Notes: generated from the letters alone by a model not told the origin. Shown: positions 1 through 8,973, numbered from the stretch's first letter. The stretch is DNA of 64,000 nt from Senegalia massiliensis (GCF_009911265.1 NZ_QXXA01000005.1:124001-188000), one strand, 5' to 3'. A program made the numbers and translations.

Positions 1-290
1 TTGCTGTTCTCATTTTCCCCTACAGGCAATATTTTTTCAATACCTTCGCCAGGTCTAGGTATTACATGAGAAGATATTAAACTACCTACTTTTTTAACCG
101 CTGCTTCTGCTGCATCTATAGATGCTTTTACTGCTCCTACATCACCTGTTATATGAATAGTTACAAGTCCTCCTCTTACAAATTCACACCCTAACAACTT
201 CACATTAGCTGATTTTACACATACATCTGCAGCTTCAATTGCTCCTATATATCCATATGTTTCTATCATTCCTAGAGCTTCATTTTTCAT
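1..290 (-). CDS. eutM: Bacterial microcompartment hexamer shell protein, EutM-like (partial, 3' end outside window)
   Basis: Reading the minus strand gives MKNEALGMIETYGYIGAIEA followed by a BMC fold with the conserved GDVGAVKASIDAAEAA helix and a VIPRPGEGIEKILP tail. This is the pattern of the small single-BMC-domain proteins (EutM/PduA/CcmK) that form hexameric tiles of the shell facets with a central pore. About 96 residues are present, close to a full EutM, and the frame is still open at the window edge. Three consecutive ATGs occur (288-296); I chose the third because it matches family starts and is best spaced from the weak GTGGTG upstream. It is the last visible gene of the eut operon, 20 bases after eutL. 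EutK or another BMC paralog is possible. Confidence 0.85.
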   Translation of the reverse strand, partial: MKNEALGMIETYGYIGAIEAADVCVKSANVKLLGCEFVRGGLVTIHITGDVGAVKASIDAAEAAVKKVGSLISSHVIPRPGEGIEKILPVGENENS

Positions 291-310
291 CATCATCACC
301 ACAGCTCATA

Positions 311-964
311 CTAATATTTAACTGGATTATCAGCTACACTATTTACTGCAGCTGCAAATGCATCACATGCTGCCTTACATGCTGATTGACTACCAGTCAA
401 TAGTCCTCCACCAAAGTTAGTTTCAGATGGTGGTCCATAAAATTCTACCATCTTAACATCTGCAGCTTTTAGAGCAGCATCCATTGCATACATAGACTCT
501 ATTGGTGGTGCTATAAGGTAAGCTACAGCTTCCCCTTCTCTAATTCCACACATATCAGATATAAATGATCCTGTTCTTGAAATACAATGAGCATAATATA
601 CTATAGAATCATCATCATTTGCACTATAGAAGCACGCATCATTTTTAATAAAATCAACTGCTGCATCTAAACCACTTCTTACTTCTGCTGGTGTAGGTCC
701 TGATAGAATGCCTATAAACTCACCTGCAAGTTTTGTGTTTGCATTGTCTGCTCCACCATAGAAAGATTTAGCATATGCTACTGCAACTTCTGCTTTCTTT
801 GTAGCATCATCTAATGCAGTGTAACCTACATCATCAACATTTGTTGTTATTAATCCTATACTCTTATGTCCTGGTTTTAGTTCTAATGCTTTCGCTAAGT
901 CATCATCCACATTTGGAATCAATTTAACACTTAATACCTCTGCACAAATTGGATCATTTTTCAT
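311..964 (-). CDS. eutL: Ethanolamine microcompartment shell protein EutL (tandem BMC, trimer)
   Basis: A 217-residue protein starting MKNDPICAEVLSVKLIPNVD, the usual length and start of EutL. It contains two circularly permuted BMC domains (about residues 1-110 and 111-217) and forms the pseudohexameric trimer of the shell, thought to be a gated pore. A strong AGGAGGGA ribosome site lies eight bases upstream of the ATG. It sits 16 bases after eutC and before the EutM-like shell gene, as in C. difficile and Enterococcus. Nothing unusual was seen. Confidence 0.95.
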   Translation of the reverse strand: MKNDPICAEVLSVKLIPNVDDDLAKALELKPGHKSIGLITTNVDDVGYTALDDATKKAEVAVAYAKSFYGGADNANTKLAGEFIGILSGPTPAEVRSGLDAAVDFIKNDACFYSANDDDSIVYYAHCISRTGSFISDMCGIREGEAVAYLIAPPIESMYAMDAALKAADVKMVEFYGPPSETNFGGGLLTGSQSACKAACDAFAAAVNSVADNPVKY

Positions 965-980
965 GAATAATCCCTCCTAT

Positions 981-1865
981 TTATAATTCTAAATCTAAAC
1001 CACTAGTTTTTTGTTTTACCATTTCATTTATAATGTGAGCTATATGAGCTCCTGCTTCTACTGCAGCAGTACCATCTTTATGAATATTTGAAACTACATT
1101 TCTTCTTGCTTCTGGCATTCCAACTGTTGCTTTATATGCTATATATGCACTCATACTTTCTCCTGTTGCAAGTCCAGGTCTTTCTCCTACTAAAAGACAA
1201 GTAACATCTGCTCCAGTAACTTCTGAAACTACATCCATTGATGGAACTCGTCCATATTTAATAAAGAATGGTGTTCCAAGTTCAAGTCCATATCCTTCTA
1301 AACCTTGCTTTAATGTTGGAAGTATATCTCTAATATTAGCTTCAATAGCTGTAGAACTTAACCCATCTGCAACTATTATTTGAACTTGTGGATTCTTTTT
1401 GCAGTTTTCTTTTATTTTATTTATCTCTTCATCAGCAAATTGTCTACCTAAATCTGGTCTAGTTATATATTGATCTTTATCTTTACACTTTGTTTTAACT
1501 GTAAAAAGATCCATTTCTTCAACAATTTTTTCATCTACACTTGTAAATACTGCATCCATTGCAACTGCATGATCTGCTCTAAATCTTAAAAGTGTACTTG
1601 TCTTACATCTTGGTCCAGATCTCCAAGCACCTACTCTAGCAGCTGTATTCTTTTTAAGCTCTAGATACTCTTCCTTATTTTCTGGTTCTGGCACTAATAA
1701 TTGTTCCCTTAAATTCACTTCAGTTATATCAGACAATTCACTATTATCTACATCCGATACTTTTGTTTCTGGTAAAGAACATTTATCACTATTATCAGAA
1801 GGTTTACCATCTAATTGTGATAATACTTGTTCTACTATTTCCTTTAAATCTTTTTCAGATACCAT
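981..1865 (-). CDS. eutC: Ethanolamine ammonia-lyase small subunit EutC
   Basis: A 294-residue light chain of adenosylcobalamin-dependent ethanolamine ammonia-lyase, which with EutB converts ethanolamine to acetaldehyde and ammonia. The C-terminal two thirds (from about residue 75, ARVGAWRSGPRCKTSTLLRF) is the conserved core with the cobalamin-contacting motifs VADGLSSTAIEAN and LLVGERPGLATGESMSAYIA. The N-terminal ~60 residues are acidic, low in conservation and may hold a microcompartment-targeting helix (MVSEKDLKEIVEQVLSQL), as in other shell cargo. The ATG follows AGAGGTG. It lies about 40 bases after eutB. Confidence 0.96.
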   Translation of the reverse strand: MVSEKDLKEIVEQVLSQLDGKPSDNSDKCSLPETKVSDVDNSELSDITEVNLREQLLVPEPENKEEYLELKKNTAARVGAWRSGPRCKTSTLLRFRADHAVAMDAVFTSVDEKIVEEMDLFTVKTKCKDKDQYITRPDLGRQFADEEINKIKENCKKNPQVQIIVADGLSSTAIEANIRDILPTLKQGLEGYGLELGTPFFIKYGRVPSMDVVSEVTGADVTCLLVGERPGLATGESMSAYIAYKATVGMPEARRNVVSNIHKDGTAAVEAGAHIAHIINEMVKQKTSGLDLEL

Positions 1866-1904
1866 TTAATTCACCTCTCCATTTTTCAATGATTATAATC
1901 TATA

Positions 1905-3269
1905 TTATTTTAAAAAGATTGATGCATCTCCAGCTCTTTCAGTTAAAACTCCATTTCTTGTTATTCCCATTTTTTCTGTCCACTCATGGAATTCTTTTAT
2001 AGGTTTTAAGTTCATTAATTCTCTTAAAGCTGCTATATCATGATAACCTGCTGATTGATAGTTAAGCATTACATCGTCTCCAAGTGGAGTACCTATTATA
2101 TAATTACATCCTGCATTGTGTAATAATATTGAAAGATTTTCTATATCATTTTGGTCAGTTTTCATGTGGTTAGTGTAGCATACGTCAACTCCCATTGAAA
2201 TTCCACTAAGTTTACCCATGAAGTGATCTTCAAGTCCTGCTCTTATAACTTGCTTGCTATCATATAGATATTCTGGTCCTATAAACCCAACAACTGTATT
2301 TACTATAAATGGATCATATTTTTTAGCTAATCCATAACATCTAGCTTCTAATGTTACTTGGTCTACTCCATGATGAGCATCAGATGATAACTCTGAACCT
2401 TGTCCTGTTTCAAAATACATTACATTAGGTCCTGCTGAAGTACCTTCTTTTAACATTAAATCTCTAGCTTCTTCTATTAATTTAGCATTTACTCCAAATG
2501 CTTCATTACCTTTTTCAGATCCTGCTATACTTTGGAATATCATATCTGCAGGTGCACCTTTTTCTACTGCTTTCATTTGAGTAGTAATATGAGCTAATAC
2601 ACTTGTTTGTGAAGGTATTTCCCATTTGTTTTTAAGGTCTTCAAATGCATTTAATACTTCAGTAACCTTGCTAACACTGTCATTTACAGGGTTTAATCCT
2701 ATTACAGCATCACCAATACCATAAGATAATCCTTCCATAGCAGAAATTAAGATTCCTTCTACATTATCTGTTGGATGGTTAGGTTGAAGTCTTGCAGAAG
2801 CAGTACCAGGAACTCCTATTGTTGTATTACAAGTAGCAGTTATTCTGATTTTACTTGCAGCATATATAAGGTCTAAGTTTGACATTAACTTTGTTACAGC
2901 TGCAACCATTTCACTTGTAATTCCTCTGCTGACTCTCTTAATCTTGCTTTCTGTAGTTTTATGATCTAACAGCCATTCTCTAAATTCTCCAACTGTCCAA
3001 TTCTTTATTTCTCCATAAATTCTTTCATTTACTGAGTCTTGAATAATTCTAGTAACTTCATCTTCGTCATAACCAATAACAGGGTTATTTCTTAAATCCT
3101 TAAGTGTTAAATTACTTAATACCTCTTTTGCAGCTATTCTTTCAGTTGTTGACTCTGCTGCAACTCCTGCTAAATTATCCCCTGATTTTTCTTCATTGGC
3201 TTTAGCTAATACTTCTTTGATTGATTTAAACTGATATACATCTCCAAATAATTTAGTTTTTAATATCAT
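1905..3269 (-). CDS. eutB: Ethanolamine ammonia-lyase large subunit EutB
   Basis: A 454-residue heavy chain, full length for EutB, starting MILKTKLFGDVYQFKSIKEV. The TIM-barrel carries recognisable family blocks such as YAASKIRITATCNTTIGVPG, ISAMEGLSYGIGDAVIGLNP and CYTNHMKTDQND. It holds the substrate and the adenosylcobalamin together with EutC. The start follows AAGAGGTGAAAATGT. It lies between eutA, its reactivating factor, and eutC. No disruption is seen. Confidence 0.97.
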   Translation of the reverse strand: MILKTKLFGDVYQFKSIKEVLAKANEEKSGDNLAGVAAESTTERIAAKEVLSNLTLKDLRNNPVIGYDEDEVTRIIQDSVNERIYGEIKNWTVGEFREWLLDHKTTESKIKRVSRGITSEMVAAVTKLMSNLDLIYAASKIRITATCNTTIGVPGTASARLQPNHPTDNVEGILISAMEGLSYGIGDAVIGLNPVNDSVSKVTEVLNAFEDLKNKWEIPSQTSVLAHITTQMKAVEKGAPADMIFQSIAGSEKGNEAFGVNAKLIEEARDLMLKEGTSAGPNVMYFETGQGSELSSDAHHGVDQVTLEARCYGLAKKYDPFIVNTVVGFIGPEYLYDSKQVIRAGLEDHFMGKLSGISMGVDVCYTNHMKTDQNDIENLSILLHNAGCNYIIGTPLGDDVMLNYQSAGYHDIAALRELMNLKPIKEFHEWTEKMGITRNGVLTERAGDASIFLK

Positions 3270-3294
3270 ACATTTTCACCTCTTAGTTTTATAA

Positions 3295-4734
3295 TTAATA
3301 TCCAAATGCTAATGTCTTGATTACAACAGGAACAACCTTACCATTTGCTAAAGGTTTCCCTATATCTATAAAGTCACCATTTTTTACCTTTACACTATCT
3401 ATACAAACTATATCTTTGTTGTAACCTAAAAGTCTGTTTATGGTTTGTCCTAATGCTTTTGCTATGTCATTTTCCACAATAACTATTAAGGGTTTTTCAG
3501 TATCTATTATTTCTTTCATACCTTCAATGACACTCTTGGCCAAAGATTGCAGCTCATTAAAGCTTATATTCTTCACCCCCTTCAATGCTAAAGCTATTAG
3601 TTGATTACCATCTTCTAAGTTAAACCAATTAAGCTTTTCCTGGATTGCTCCACTTAAGCTATGGTAATCTAACTCTTCATCTTGACTTGAAAGTTTTAAA
3701 ATAGGGATGTTTTTAAATGGGAACATATCTTTTGTAAAAGTAATAGTACTTCCACTTATATCAGTAGTGTGAGTTCCTGCTCCCACAACAGTAGCTCTTA
3801 TGGTTTCAGATGGCTTGTGTACTTTGAACTCATCAAATAATATACTTTTTCTTATGCTTTTACCTAAAACCACACCTATATCGCCATATTGAAAACTTTC
3901 TTTGTTTGCTTCAGCATCATATATGCAATCTGCAACTCCACCTGAAAAAGAAATATATTCTATATCATATTCTTTTTTAAGTCCCTTTGTAGTTAATATC
4001 AAATCTAGATCTTTACTATTTTGCTTAACTCCTATACCTAATGCCTCTTCAAGCACATCTGACATTTTATCTGTTACATAATTTAATTCATGCTGATTTA
4101 TCTTTTTTCCAACTTCTAAATCAATATCTATATTTTTAGCAAGTTTTTTTATTTTGTCTGATACATATTCAATTTTCATGGTCTCAGGATTTACTTTAAT
4201 TAATCTGCCACCTATATCTAAACAAGTAGTATCAATAACCTCACCTCTATCAAATATAGATATATTTGTAGTACCGCCTCCAATATCTAAATTTGCTACT
4301 ACTGTTTTTTCTTGTTTAGAAATCACATCAGCTCCTGCACCTTTTCCAGCAATTATAGATTCTAAATCAGGCCCTGCAGTAGCTACTACAAAATCTCCTG
4401 CTAATCCACTCAATTTTTCTAAAACTAAGTTAGCGTTTTCTTTTCTAGCTGTCTCTCCAGTTATTATTACTGCTCCTGTATCTACATCTTTAGGTGATAT
4501 ATTAGCTTTTTTATATTCTGACTCTATAATTGTCTTTACATATTCACCATCTATTTCAGTTATAGATTTTAAAGGAGTATAATAAATATCACTTTTATAT
4601 ATAACTTTTTTATCTACTATATTTACTTTCGGTATAGCAAAAGAAGAAGCTGTATTTTCAATAAATAGTTTGCTAAAAACTAATTGAGTAGTAGAAGTAC
4701 CTATATCTATTCCTACACTAAGTATTTGCTCCAT
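3295..4734 (-). CDS. eutA: Ethanolamine ammonia-lyase reactivating factor EutA
   Basis: About 479 residues of an actin/HSP70-like ATPase fold with the phosphate-1 loop GIDIGTSTTQLVF near the N-terminus and the phosphate-2 loop NLDIGGGTTNISIF near residue 150. EutA exchanges damaged cobalamin on EutBC using ATP. I chose the ATG at 4734 rather than the TTG one codon earlier; GGAGGAATT upstream fits either. Its 5' leader (4735-4838) contains the dual-hairpin and terminator structure reported separately, so expression should depend on EutV. Confidence 0.95.
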   Translation of the reverse strand: MEQILSVGIDIGTSTTQLVFSKLFIENTASSFAIPKVNIVDKKVIYKSDIYYTPLKSITEIDGEYVKTIIESEYKKANISPKDVDTGAVIITGETARKENANLVLEKLSGLAGDFVVATAGPDLESIIAGKGAGADVISKQEKTVVANLDIGGGTTNISIFDRGEVIDTTCLDIGGRLIKVNPETMKIEYVSDKIKKLAKNIDIDLEVGKKINQHELNYVTDKMSDVLEEALGIGVKQNSKDLDLILTTKGLKKEYDIEYISFSGGVADCIYDAEANKESFQYGDIGVVLGKSIRKSILFDEFKVHKPSETIRATVVGAGTHTTDISGSTITFTKDMFPFKNIPILKLSSQDEELDYHSLSGAIQEKLNWFNLEDGNQLIALALKGVKNISFNELQSLAKSVIEGMKEIIDTEKPLIVIVENDIAKALGQTINRLLGYNKDIVCIDSVKVKNGDFIDIGKPLANGKVVPVVIKTLAFGY

Positions 4735-4762
4735 CAATTAAATTCCTCCAGTCAAAATAGCA

Positions 4763-4834
4763 AAAGGAGCCTAAAGGGTATGTGTATACATACCGCTCTA
4801 GGCTCCTTTGCCTTCTCCAAACACTCCATTGTGT
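4763..4834 (-). promoter_or_regulatory. EutV (ANTAR) antitermination leader of eutA: two hexaloop hairpins overlapping a terminator
   Basis: Read on the minus strand, hairpin P1 (4834-4821) is ACAC-AATGGA-GTGT and hairpin P2 (4813-4800) is AGGC-AAAGGA-GCCT, separated by 7 bases. Both six-base loops have A at position 1 and G at position 4, the known ANTAR recognition signature. The P2 loop and its 3' arm form the 5' arm of a long terminator stem (AAAGGAGCCTA at 4809-4799 with TAGGCTCCTTT at 4773-4763) followed by a T-rich TTTTGCTATTTT. P2 and the terminator are therefore mutually exclusive, as in the Enterococcus eut leaders. Confidence 0.9.
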
Positions 4835-4838
4835 TATA

Positions 4839-6263
4839 TTATTCGTTTTTAAAATCAAAAATTACTTTTGTACCATTTGATGTGGAATCCATATTCAAAT
4901 GTCCTTGTAGTTTATCCTTGACAATACTTTTTACTATCTCAAGGCCTAAACTATGTTTTTTATTTTCATCTATATTAAAACCACGACCATCGTCAATTAT
5001 AGAAATACTAGAATATAATATACCCTTTTGTACAGATATTTCTATATTTCCTTCAGCCTTACCTTTAAAAGCATGCTCCAAAGAATTTTGTAATAATTCA
5101 TTTACTACTAATGCTATTGAAGTAGCTTTATCAGAATTTATAGTTATACTATCGCCTTTTATTTTTATATTTATTTTTTTCTTATAAGGTAAACCTAACC
5201 TTAAAGTGCTATTTTTTATTTTATTTATTATAGTTTTTAAATCTATATCATCTATACCATTTTGAGCTAATATCTCATGAGTAACAGCAATACTAAGCAT
5301 TCTATTTATACTTTCATGAAATGCCTTTTTTACTGATTCATTTTTTACTCTTCTAGATTGAAGACTTAAAAGACTAGCTATTGTTTGTAAATTATTTTTT
5401 ACTCTATGATGTATTTCCCTTATGGCAACAGATTTTAAAATTAATTCTTTTTCCTTTTGTCTTACCTCAGTTATATCTTTTATCAGCATTGTAATTCCTA
5501 TTATCTTATTTTCACTTTTCATCAATGCATATTTTAACTGTAGTACAAATTTACCTGCAGTAATTTCCGTCTTTCTCAAGCTAGGTTCATTTATAACTTC
5601 TATAATAGAATTTTCATCTAAAGATACGTTGTTAAAATCCATTCCTATTACAGGATCTTTATATCCTAATTTTTTATAAAGTTCTTTTGCAACTGGATTT
5701 GCATAAGTTGCTATCCCCTTTTTATCAAATATAACTATGGCATCATTAACATGATAGGTCAAAGAATGTTTACTATCTTCAAAATTTAGTAATGTCTCTG
5801 TAAGTTGTTCCGTAGTCTCTGTAAGCACTTCCATTTTGTGTGTCTCATTTATATCTCGAGTTATATCTTGTTCCATTATCAAACATGCTATAACATCTTC
5901 ATTATTATTGTAAATTGGTACAACACTTTGTCTTACTGTTTTATTTTCCTGTGTTATAGCTTTTAAATCACGTGTAGGCATTCCTATTTCTAAGGTTCTA
6001 AGAGCAGCTGGTTCATTTTTTCTAAAAGCTAATTGACCAACAACTGAATTCTTATACATAGAAATAGATGTAGTAGGTGATGCCTCTGCAACAACTATAG
6101 CAGTATCTGAATCTTCAGTTAAACAATCTATAAATATATCTGCTTTTACTAAATTAGCTATCAAAGGTAATACCCTTGATACTTCATTTATTTTATCTAT
6201 ATCAGAATCAGAAAGGGTAGTGTGTTTTTTACATATTTCTCTAATGATAATGTCCCCCTCCAT
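4839..6263 (-). CDS. eutW: Ethanolamine sensor histidine kinase EutW
   Basis: A 474-residue soluble kinase that phosphorylates EutV in response to ethanolamine. The N-terminal ~150 residues resemble the family's ligand-sensing region, a PAS-like domain spans about 165-275, and a HisKA_2-type block with REIHHRVKNNLQTIASLLSL begins near residue 280, followed by an ATPase domain ending with DDGRGFNI and HSLGLEIV. No transmembrane segment is evident. The ATG at 6263 has no ribosome site before it, while a good GGAGGGGG lies just inside the frame, so translation may begin a few codons later, possibly at ATT. It follows eutV by one base. Confidence 0.92.
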   Translation of the reverse strand: MEGDIIIREICKKHTTLSDSDIDKINEVSRVLPLIANLVKADIFIDCLTEDSDTAIVVAEASPTTSISMYKNSVVGQLAFRKNEPAALRTLEIGMPTRDLKAITQENKTVRQSVVPIYNNNEDVIACLIMEQDITRDINETHKMEVLTETTEQLTETLLNFEDSKHSLTYHVNDAIVIFDKKGIATYANPVAKELYKKLGYKDPVIGMDFNNVSLDENSIIEVINEPSLRKTEITAGKFVLQLKYALMKSENKIIGITMLIKDITEVRQKEKELILKSVAIREIHHRVKNNLQTIASLLSLQSRRVKNESVKKAFHESINRMLSIAVTHEILAQNGIDDIDLKTIINKIKNSTLRLGLPYKKKINIKIKGDSITINSDKATSIALVVNELLQNSLEHAFKGKAEGNIEISVQKGILYSSISIIDDGRGFNIDENKKHSLGLEIVKSIVKDKLQGHLNMDSTSNGTKVIFDFKNE

Positions 6264-6264
6264 T

Positions 6265-6837
6265 CTATGAATTACTCATTATAATTGCAGATGCAATATC
6301 TTGCATAGGACAACGTTTATCCATGCTTAGTTTTTTAATTTTCTTATATGCTTGGTCTTCAGTAATATTATTCGTTTCCATCAATATACCTTTTGCTTTT
6401 TCAATAACCTTTCTTGCTTCTAATTTGTCTTTAGCTGTTTTTATATCTTTTTTTATTTCTTGAATTTCTCTACCTTTAGCTATAGCAACCTCAATAGCAG
6501 GTATAAGATTTGGTTTGTTTATAGGCTTTACAATATATCCCATAACTCCAATTTCTTTTGCTTGTTTTATAAACTCTGGTCCACTATAAGCTGTCAACAG
6601 TATCACACTCTTAGCAATATTATCTTTTAATATTACCTTAGATGCTTTCATCCCATCCAATATAGGCATTTTAACATCCATAAGAACTAAATCAGGATTA
6701 TACTCTTTACATAATTCTACTGCATCGAACCCATCAGAAGCTTGCCCTACAACGTTGTAGCCTTCTTCCTCTAAAAACTCCTTAAGGTCCATTCTAGTAA
6801 TAGGCTCATCATCGGCTATCACTATATTATATTTCAT
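6265..6837 (-). CDS. eutV: ANTAR-domain response regulator / antiterminator EutV
   Basis: A 190-residue two-domain protein. The receiver domain (1-120) has the acidic pair ADDEP and the phospho-acceptor Asp in PDLVLMDVKMP. After a coiled-coil linker (about 120-135) the C-terminal ANTAR domain (about 135-190, RKVIEKAKGILMETNNITEDQAYKKI) binds paired hairpins in nascent RNA and prevents termination. Targets visible in this window are the eutA and eutS leaders. The start follows AAGGAGGCATAATATT. Its adjacency to eutW confirms the pairing. Confidence 0.96.
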   Translation of the reverse strand: MKYNIVIADDEPITRMDLKEFLEEEGYNVVGQASDGFDAVELCKEYNPDLVLMDVKMPILDGMKASKVILKDNIAKSVILLTAYSGPEFIKQAKEIGVMGYIVKPINKPNLIPAIEVAIAKGREIQEIKKDIKTAKDKLEARKVIEKAKGILMETNNITEDQAYKKIKKLSMDKRCPMQDIASAIIMSNS

Positions 6838-6870
6838 AATATTATGCCTCCTTGATACAATTTTAGAATA

Positions 6871-7296
6871 TTAATCATTAATATAATTTTGTATATCTTT
6901 TATGCCTATATCTTCTTTTGAACTTACTTTAAATATTTTTTGCGCTCCTGCTAATTCAAGACATTTTATAGAATCTTCAATATAGATATCTTCTTTATCC
7001 ACTTTTGTGACTATACCTATCACTGGCTTCGTGAATATTGAAGCAAAGTTAGGCGGAAAAACACATCTTTTATTGCTTGAATCTTGAATTAATGCTATCT
7101 CATCACAATCATAAGATGCTATTGTAAGAGCATTATAATATCTTCTATTTTCTAAATACTCTCCTGGAGTATCTATGATATTACCATAATATTCTAAAGC
7201 TTGTGTCTTTTTATATTGAGTATTCATTTTTTTTAAAGACTGTATTAAAGTAGTTTTTCCACTACCAATTGAACCAATAATAATAATTTTTTTCAT
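6871..7296 (-). CDS. eutP: EutP/PduV-type small GTPase
   Basis: From the ATG at 7296 the protein is 141 residues, MKKIIIIGSIGSGKTTLIQS, with the Walker A/G1 loop at about residues 8-15, the G3 element DTPGEY and the G4 element TKVDKED. This is the EutP/PduV family, Ras-like P-loop proteins of microcompartment operons whose role (acetate kinase activity or shell positioning) is debated. A longer frame runs to 7350, but AAAGAGGTTAAT immediately precedes the 7296 ATG and the longer version would overlap eutS. Confidence 0.93.
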   Translation of the reverse strand: MKKIIIIGSIGSGKTTLIQSLKKMNTQYKKTQALEYYGNIIDTPGEYLENRRYYNALTIASYDCDEIALIQDSSNKRCVFPPNFASIFTKPVIGIVTKVDKEDIYIEDSIKCLELAGAQKIFKVSSKEDIGIKDIQNYIND

Positions 7297-7306
7297 ATTA
7301 ACCTCT

Positions 7307-7657
7307 TTATGATCTAGTAATTTGTGCTGGAGTAAATAAAAGTGAGTCACTTAATACTGCTATTATTTCTTTTAAAGATGATTCTACACTTGATACATCT
7401 CCAGTAATAACTAAAGATCCACTAAACCTATCTATAAAACCTATTTCTACATCTGCTGATTTTGTAGCTACATCTGCTGCTATTATAGCTGCTTCACTAG
7501 GAGTTATAGTAAGTATACCAATAGCATCACTAAATTCATCATTTAGTCCCAACTTAACATATATACTCCTGTCAGGATTCGCAATAAGATGTGCTAAAGT
7601 CACTTGTTTCCCAGGAACAAATTCTTGTATTATTCTTTGTTTGTTTTCTTTTTCCAT
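7307..7657 (-). CDS. eutS: Ethanolamine microcompartment shell protein EutS
   Basis: A 116-residue BMC shell protein with the typical start [20 protein letters not shown] and the LAHLIANPD block. EutS hexamers are bent and are thought to form edges of the shell. I selected the ATG at 7657 (AAGGA eight bases upstream) over an ATG three codons earlier that abuts the ribosome site. It is preceded by its own predicted promoter and an ANTAR-type leader, and is followed ten bases later by eutP. Confidence 0.94.
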   Translation of the reverse strand: MEKENKQRIIQEFVPGKQVTLAHLIANPDRSIYVKLGLNDEFSDAIGILTITPSEAAIIAADVATKSADVEIGFIDRFSGSLVITGDVSSVESSLKEIIAVLSDSLLFTPAQITRS

Positions 7658-7728
7658 TTTAATCATTCCTTAATTAGTCTAAAAACACATAAAGCCCTAC
7701 CCCAAAACATAGTTAACCGTTTCAGTGT

Positions 7729-7763
7729 AAGCCTCCTCGCTTTCTTACTGCACCCCATTGTAC
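7729..7763 (-). promoter_or_regulatory. EutV (ANTAR) dual-hairpin leader of eutS
   Basis: On the minus strand P1 (7763-7750) is GTAC-AATGGG-GTGC, a hexaloop with A1 and G4. P2 (7742-7729) is AAGC-GAGGAG-GCTT, with G4 but G instead of A at position 1. The linker is 7 bases, identical to that in the eutA leader. A clean terminator overlapping P2 was not found by eye, although the downstream stretch ends in GTGTTTTT, so the mechanism at this site is less certain than at eutA. Confidence 0.72.
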
Positions 7764-7785
7764 AATATATATTCAATTTTAAATC

Positions 7786-7814
7786 ATTATAACATACCGT
7801 TTAAATTAAATCAA
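7786..7814 (-). promoter_or_regulatory. Sigma-A promoter upstream of eutS
   Basis: On the minus strand there is TTGATT (7814-7809), a 17-base spacer and a perfect TATAAT (7791-7786). Transcription would begin near 7779, about 16 bases before the first ANTAR hairpin, so the leader is transcribed first. This makes eutS onward a separate transcription unit from eutG. Confidence 0.75.
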
Positions 7815-7839
7815 TATCATATTAACAAAAATCATCATG

Positions 7840-8973
7840 CTATTTTTTTCCATTATATAAATCTTCATATATCTTTATAAAATCTGTTCTAGATGGAATT
7901 CTTGGATTGTTTTCTGTGCATATATCATTCATTGCTTTATCAACCATTTCATCTATAGCACTATAGAATTCTTCTCTTTCTATTCCCATATCTTTTAATG
8001 AATGTGGAATTTCAAGTTTTTCATTTAATATCTCAACTGCCTTTACAAGTGCATTTACACTATTTCTTTCATCTGGTACTTCTATACCTATACTTTTTGT
8101 TATATAAGCATATCTGCTTCGAGCTTGTTTCTCTTCTGAATTATACTTTATGATATGTGGCATTAACATAGCATTTGCTCTTCCATGAGGTATATGGAAT
8201 CTAGCTCCTAATGCATGGGCCAAACTATGATTTATTCCTAGAGAGGAATTGTTAAATGCAATACCTGCCATGGTAGAAGCATTATGAAGTTTTTCTCTCG
8301 CAACCTCATCTTTTCCATCTTTAAATGCTTTAAGCAAATAACTAAACACTATCTTAATAGCCCCTTCAGCCAATGTATCTGTATAATCATTTGATTTTTT
8401 AGATACAAATGCTTCAATAGAATGAGTCAATATATCTAATCCAGTATCTGCAGTTACTTTTTTGGGTACTGTAATTGTAAATTTAGAATCCACTATAGCT
8501 AAATCTGGCATCATGATTGGATCATCAAAAGCTATCTTTTTGCCTTCCTTAGTATCTGTAATCACAGAGTAAGATGTTACCTCAGAACCTGTTCCACTTG
8601 TTGTAGGAATTGCTACAAAATATGGTTTCTTCATCTCTTTATTTTGATCCATTTTCATGAAAAAATACATCATTGCTTTAGCTGTATCAATAGATGAACC
8701 CCCACCAAGAGCAATTATACAATCTGGTCTTTCAGTTACCATCATATCTAAAGATTTAATTACTAAATCTACAGTAGGGTCTGGTTTTACCTCTGAAAAT
8801 ACATTATAATCAGATCCTTGTAAACTGAGAATATTAGTAACTTTTTTGGATATTTCAGAATCCACTATGAATTTTTCAGTTACAAGCATAACGTTTCTAA
8901 AGTCTTTTTCAATCAAGCATCCAATAGAACCTCTGCCATAAAGTATTTGAGGTCCTACCTCAAATCTATTCAT
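7840..8973 (-). CDS. eutG: Iron-containing alcohol dehydrogenase EutG
   Basis: A 377-residue group III (Fe-dependent) alcohol dehydrogenase that reduces acetaldehyde from ethanolamine to ethanol and regenerates NAD. It has the NAD-binding GGGSSIDTAKA motif and the metal-binding stretch GINHSLAHALGARFHIPHGR with its His residues. The ATG at 8973 was chosen: GAGGAGTGATATA precedes it, and the ATG five codons earlier lies within that ribosome site. It is the first gene of the eut set, upstream of eutS, the position found in C. difficile. Confidence 0.93.
   Translation of the reverse strand: MNRFEVGPQILYGRGSIGCLIEKDFRNVMLVTEKFIVDSEISKKVTNILSLQGSDYNVFSEVKPDPTVDLVIKSLDMMVTERPDCIIALGGGSSIDTAKAMMYFFMKMDQNKEMKKPYFVAIPTTSGTGSEVTSYSVITDTKEGKKIAFDDPIMMPDLAIVDSKFTITVPKKVTADTGLDILTHSIEAFVSKKSNDYTDTLAEGAIKIVFSYLLKAFKDGKDEVAREKLHNASTMAGIAFNNSSLGINHSLAHALGARFHIPHGRANAMLMPHIIKYNSEEKQARSRYAYITKSIGIEVPDERNSVNALVKAVEILNEKLEIPHSLKDMGIEREEFYSAIDEMVDKAMNDICTENNPRIPSRTDFIKIYEDLYNGKK

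Noticed and set aside
1763..2002. Plus-strand 79-codon frame over the eutC/eutB junction
   Set aside because: Leucine/isoleucine-rich antisense shadow of two certain genes, no ribosome site.
4684..5187. Long plus-strand frame across eutA leader and eutW
   Set aside because: Antisense to eutW with no family resemblance; the leader structure explains the non-coding part.
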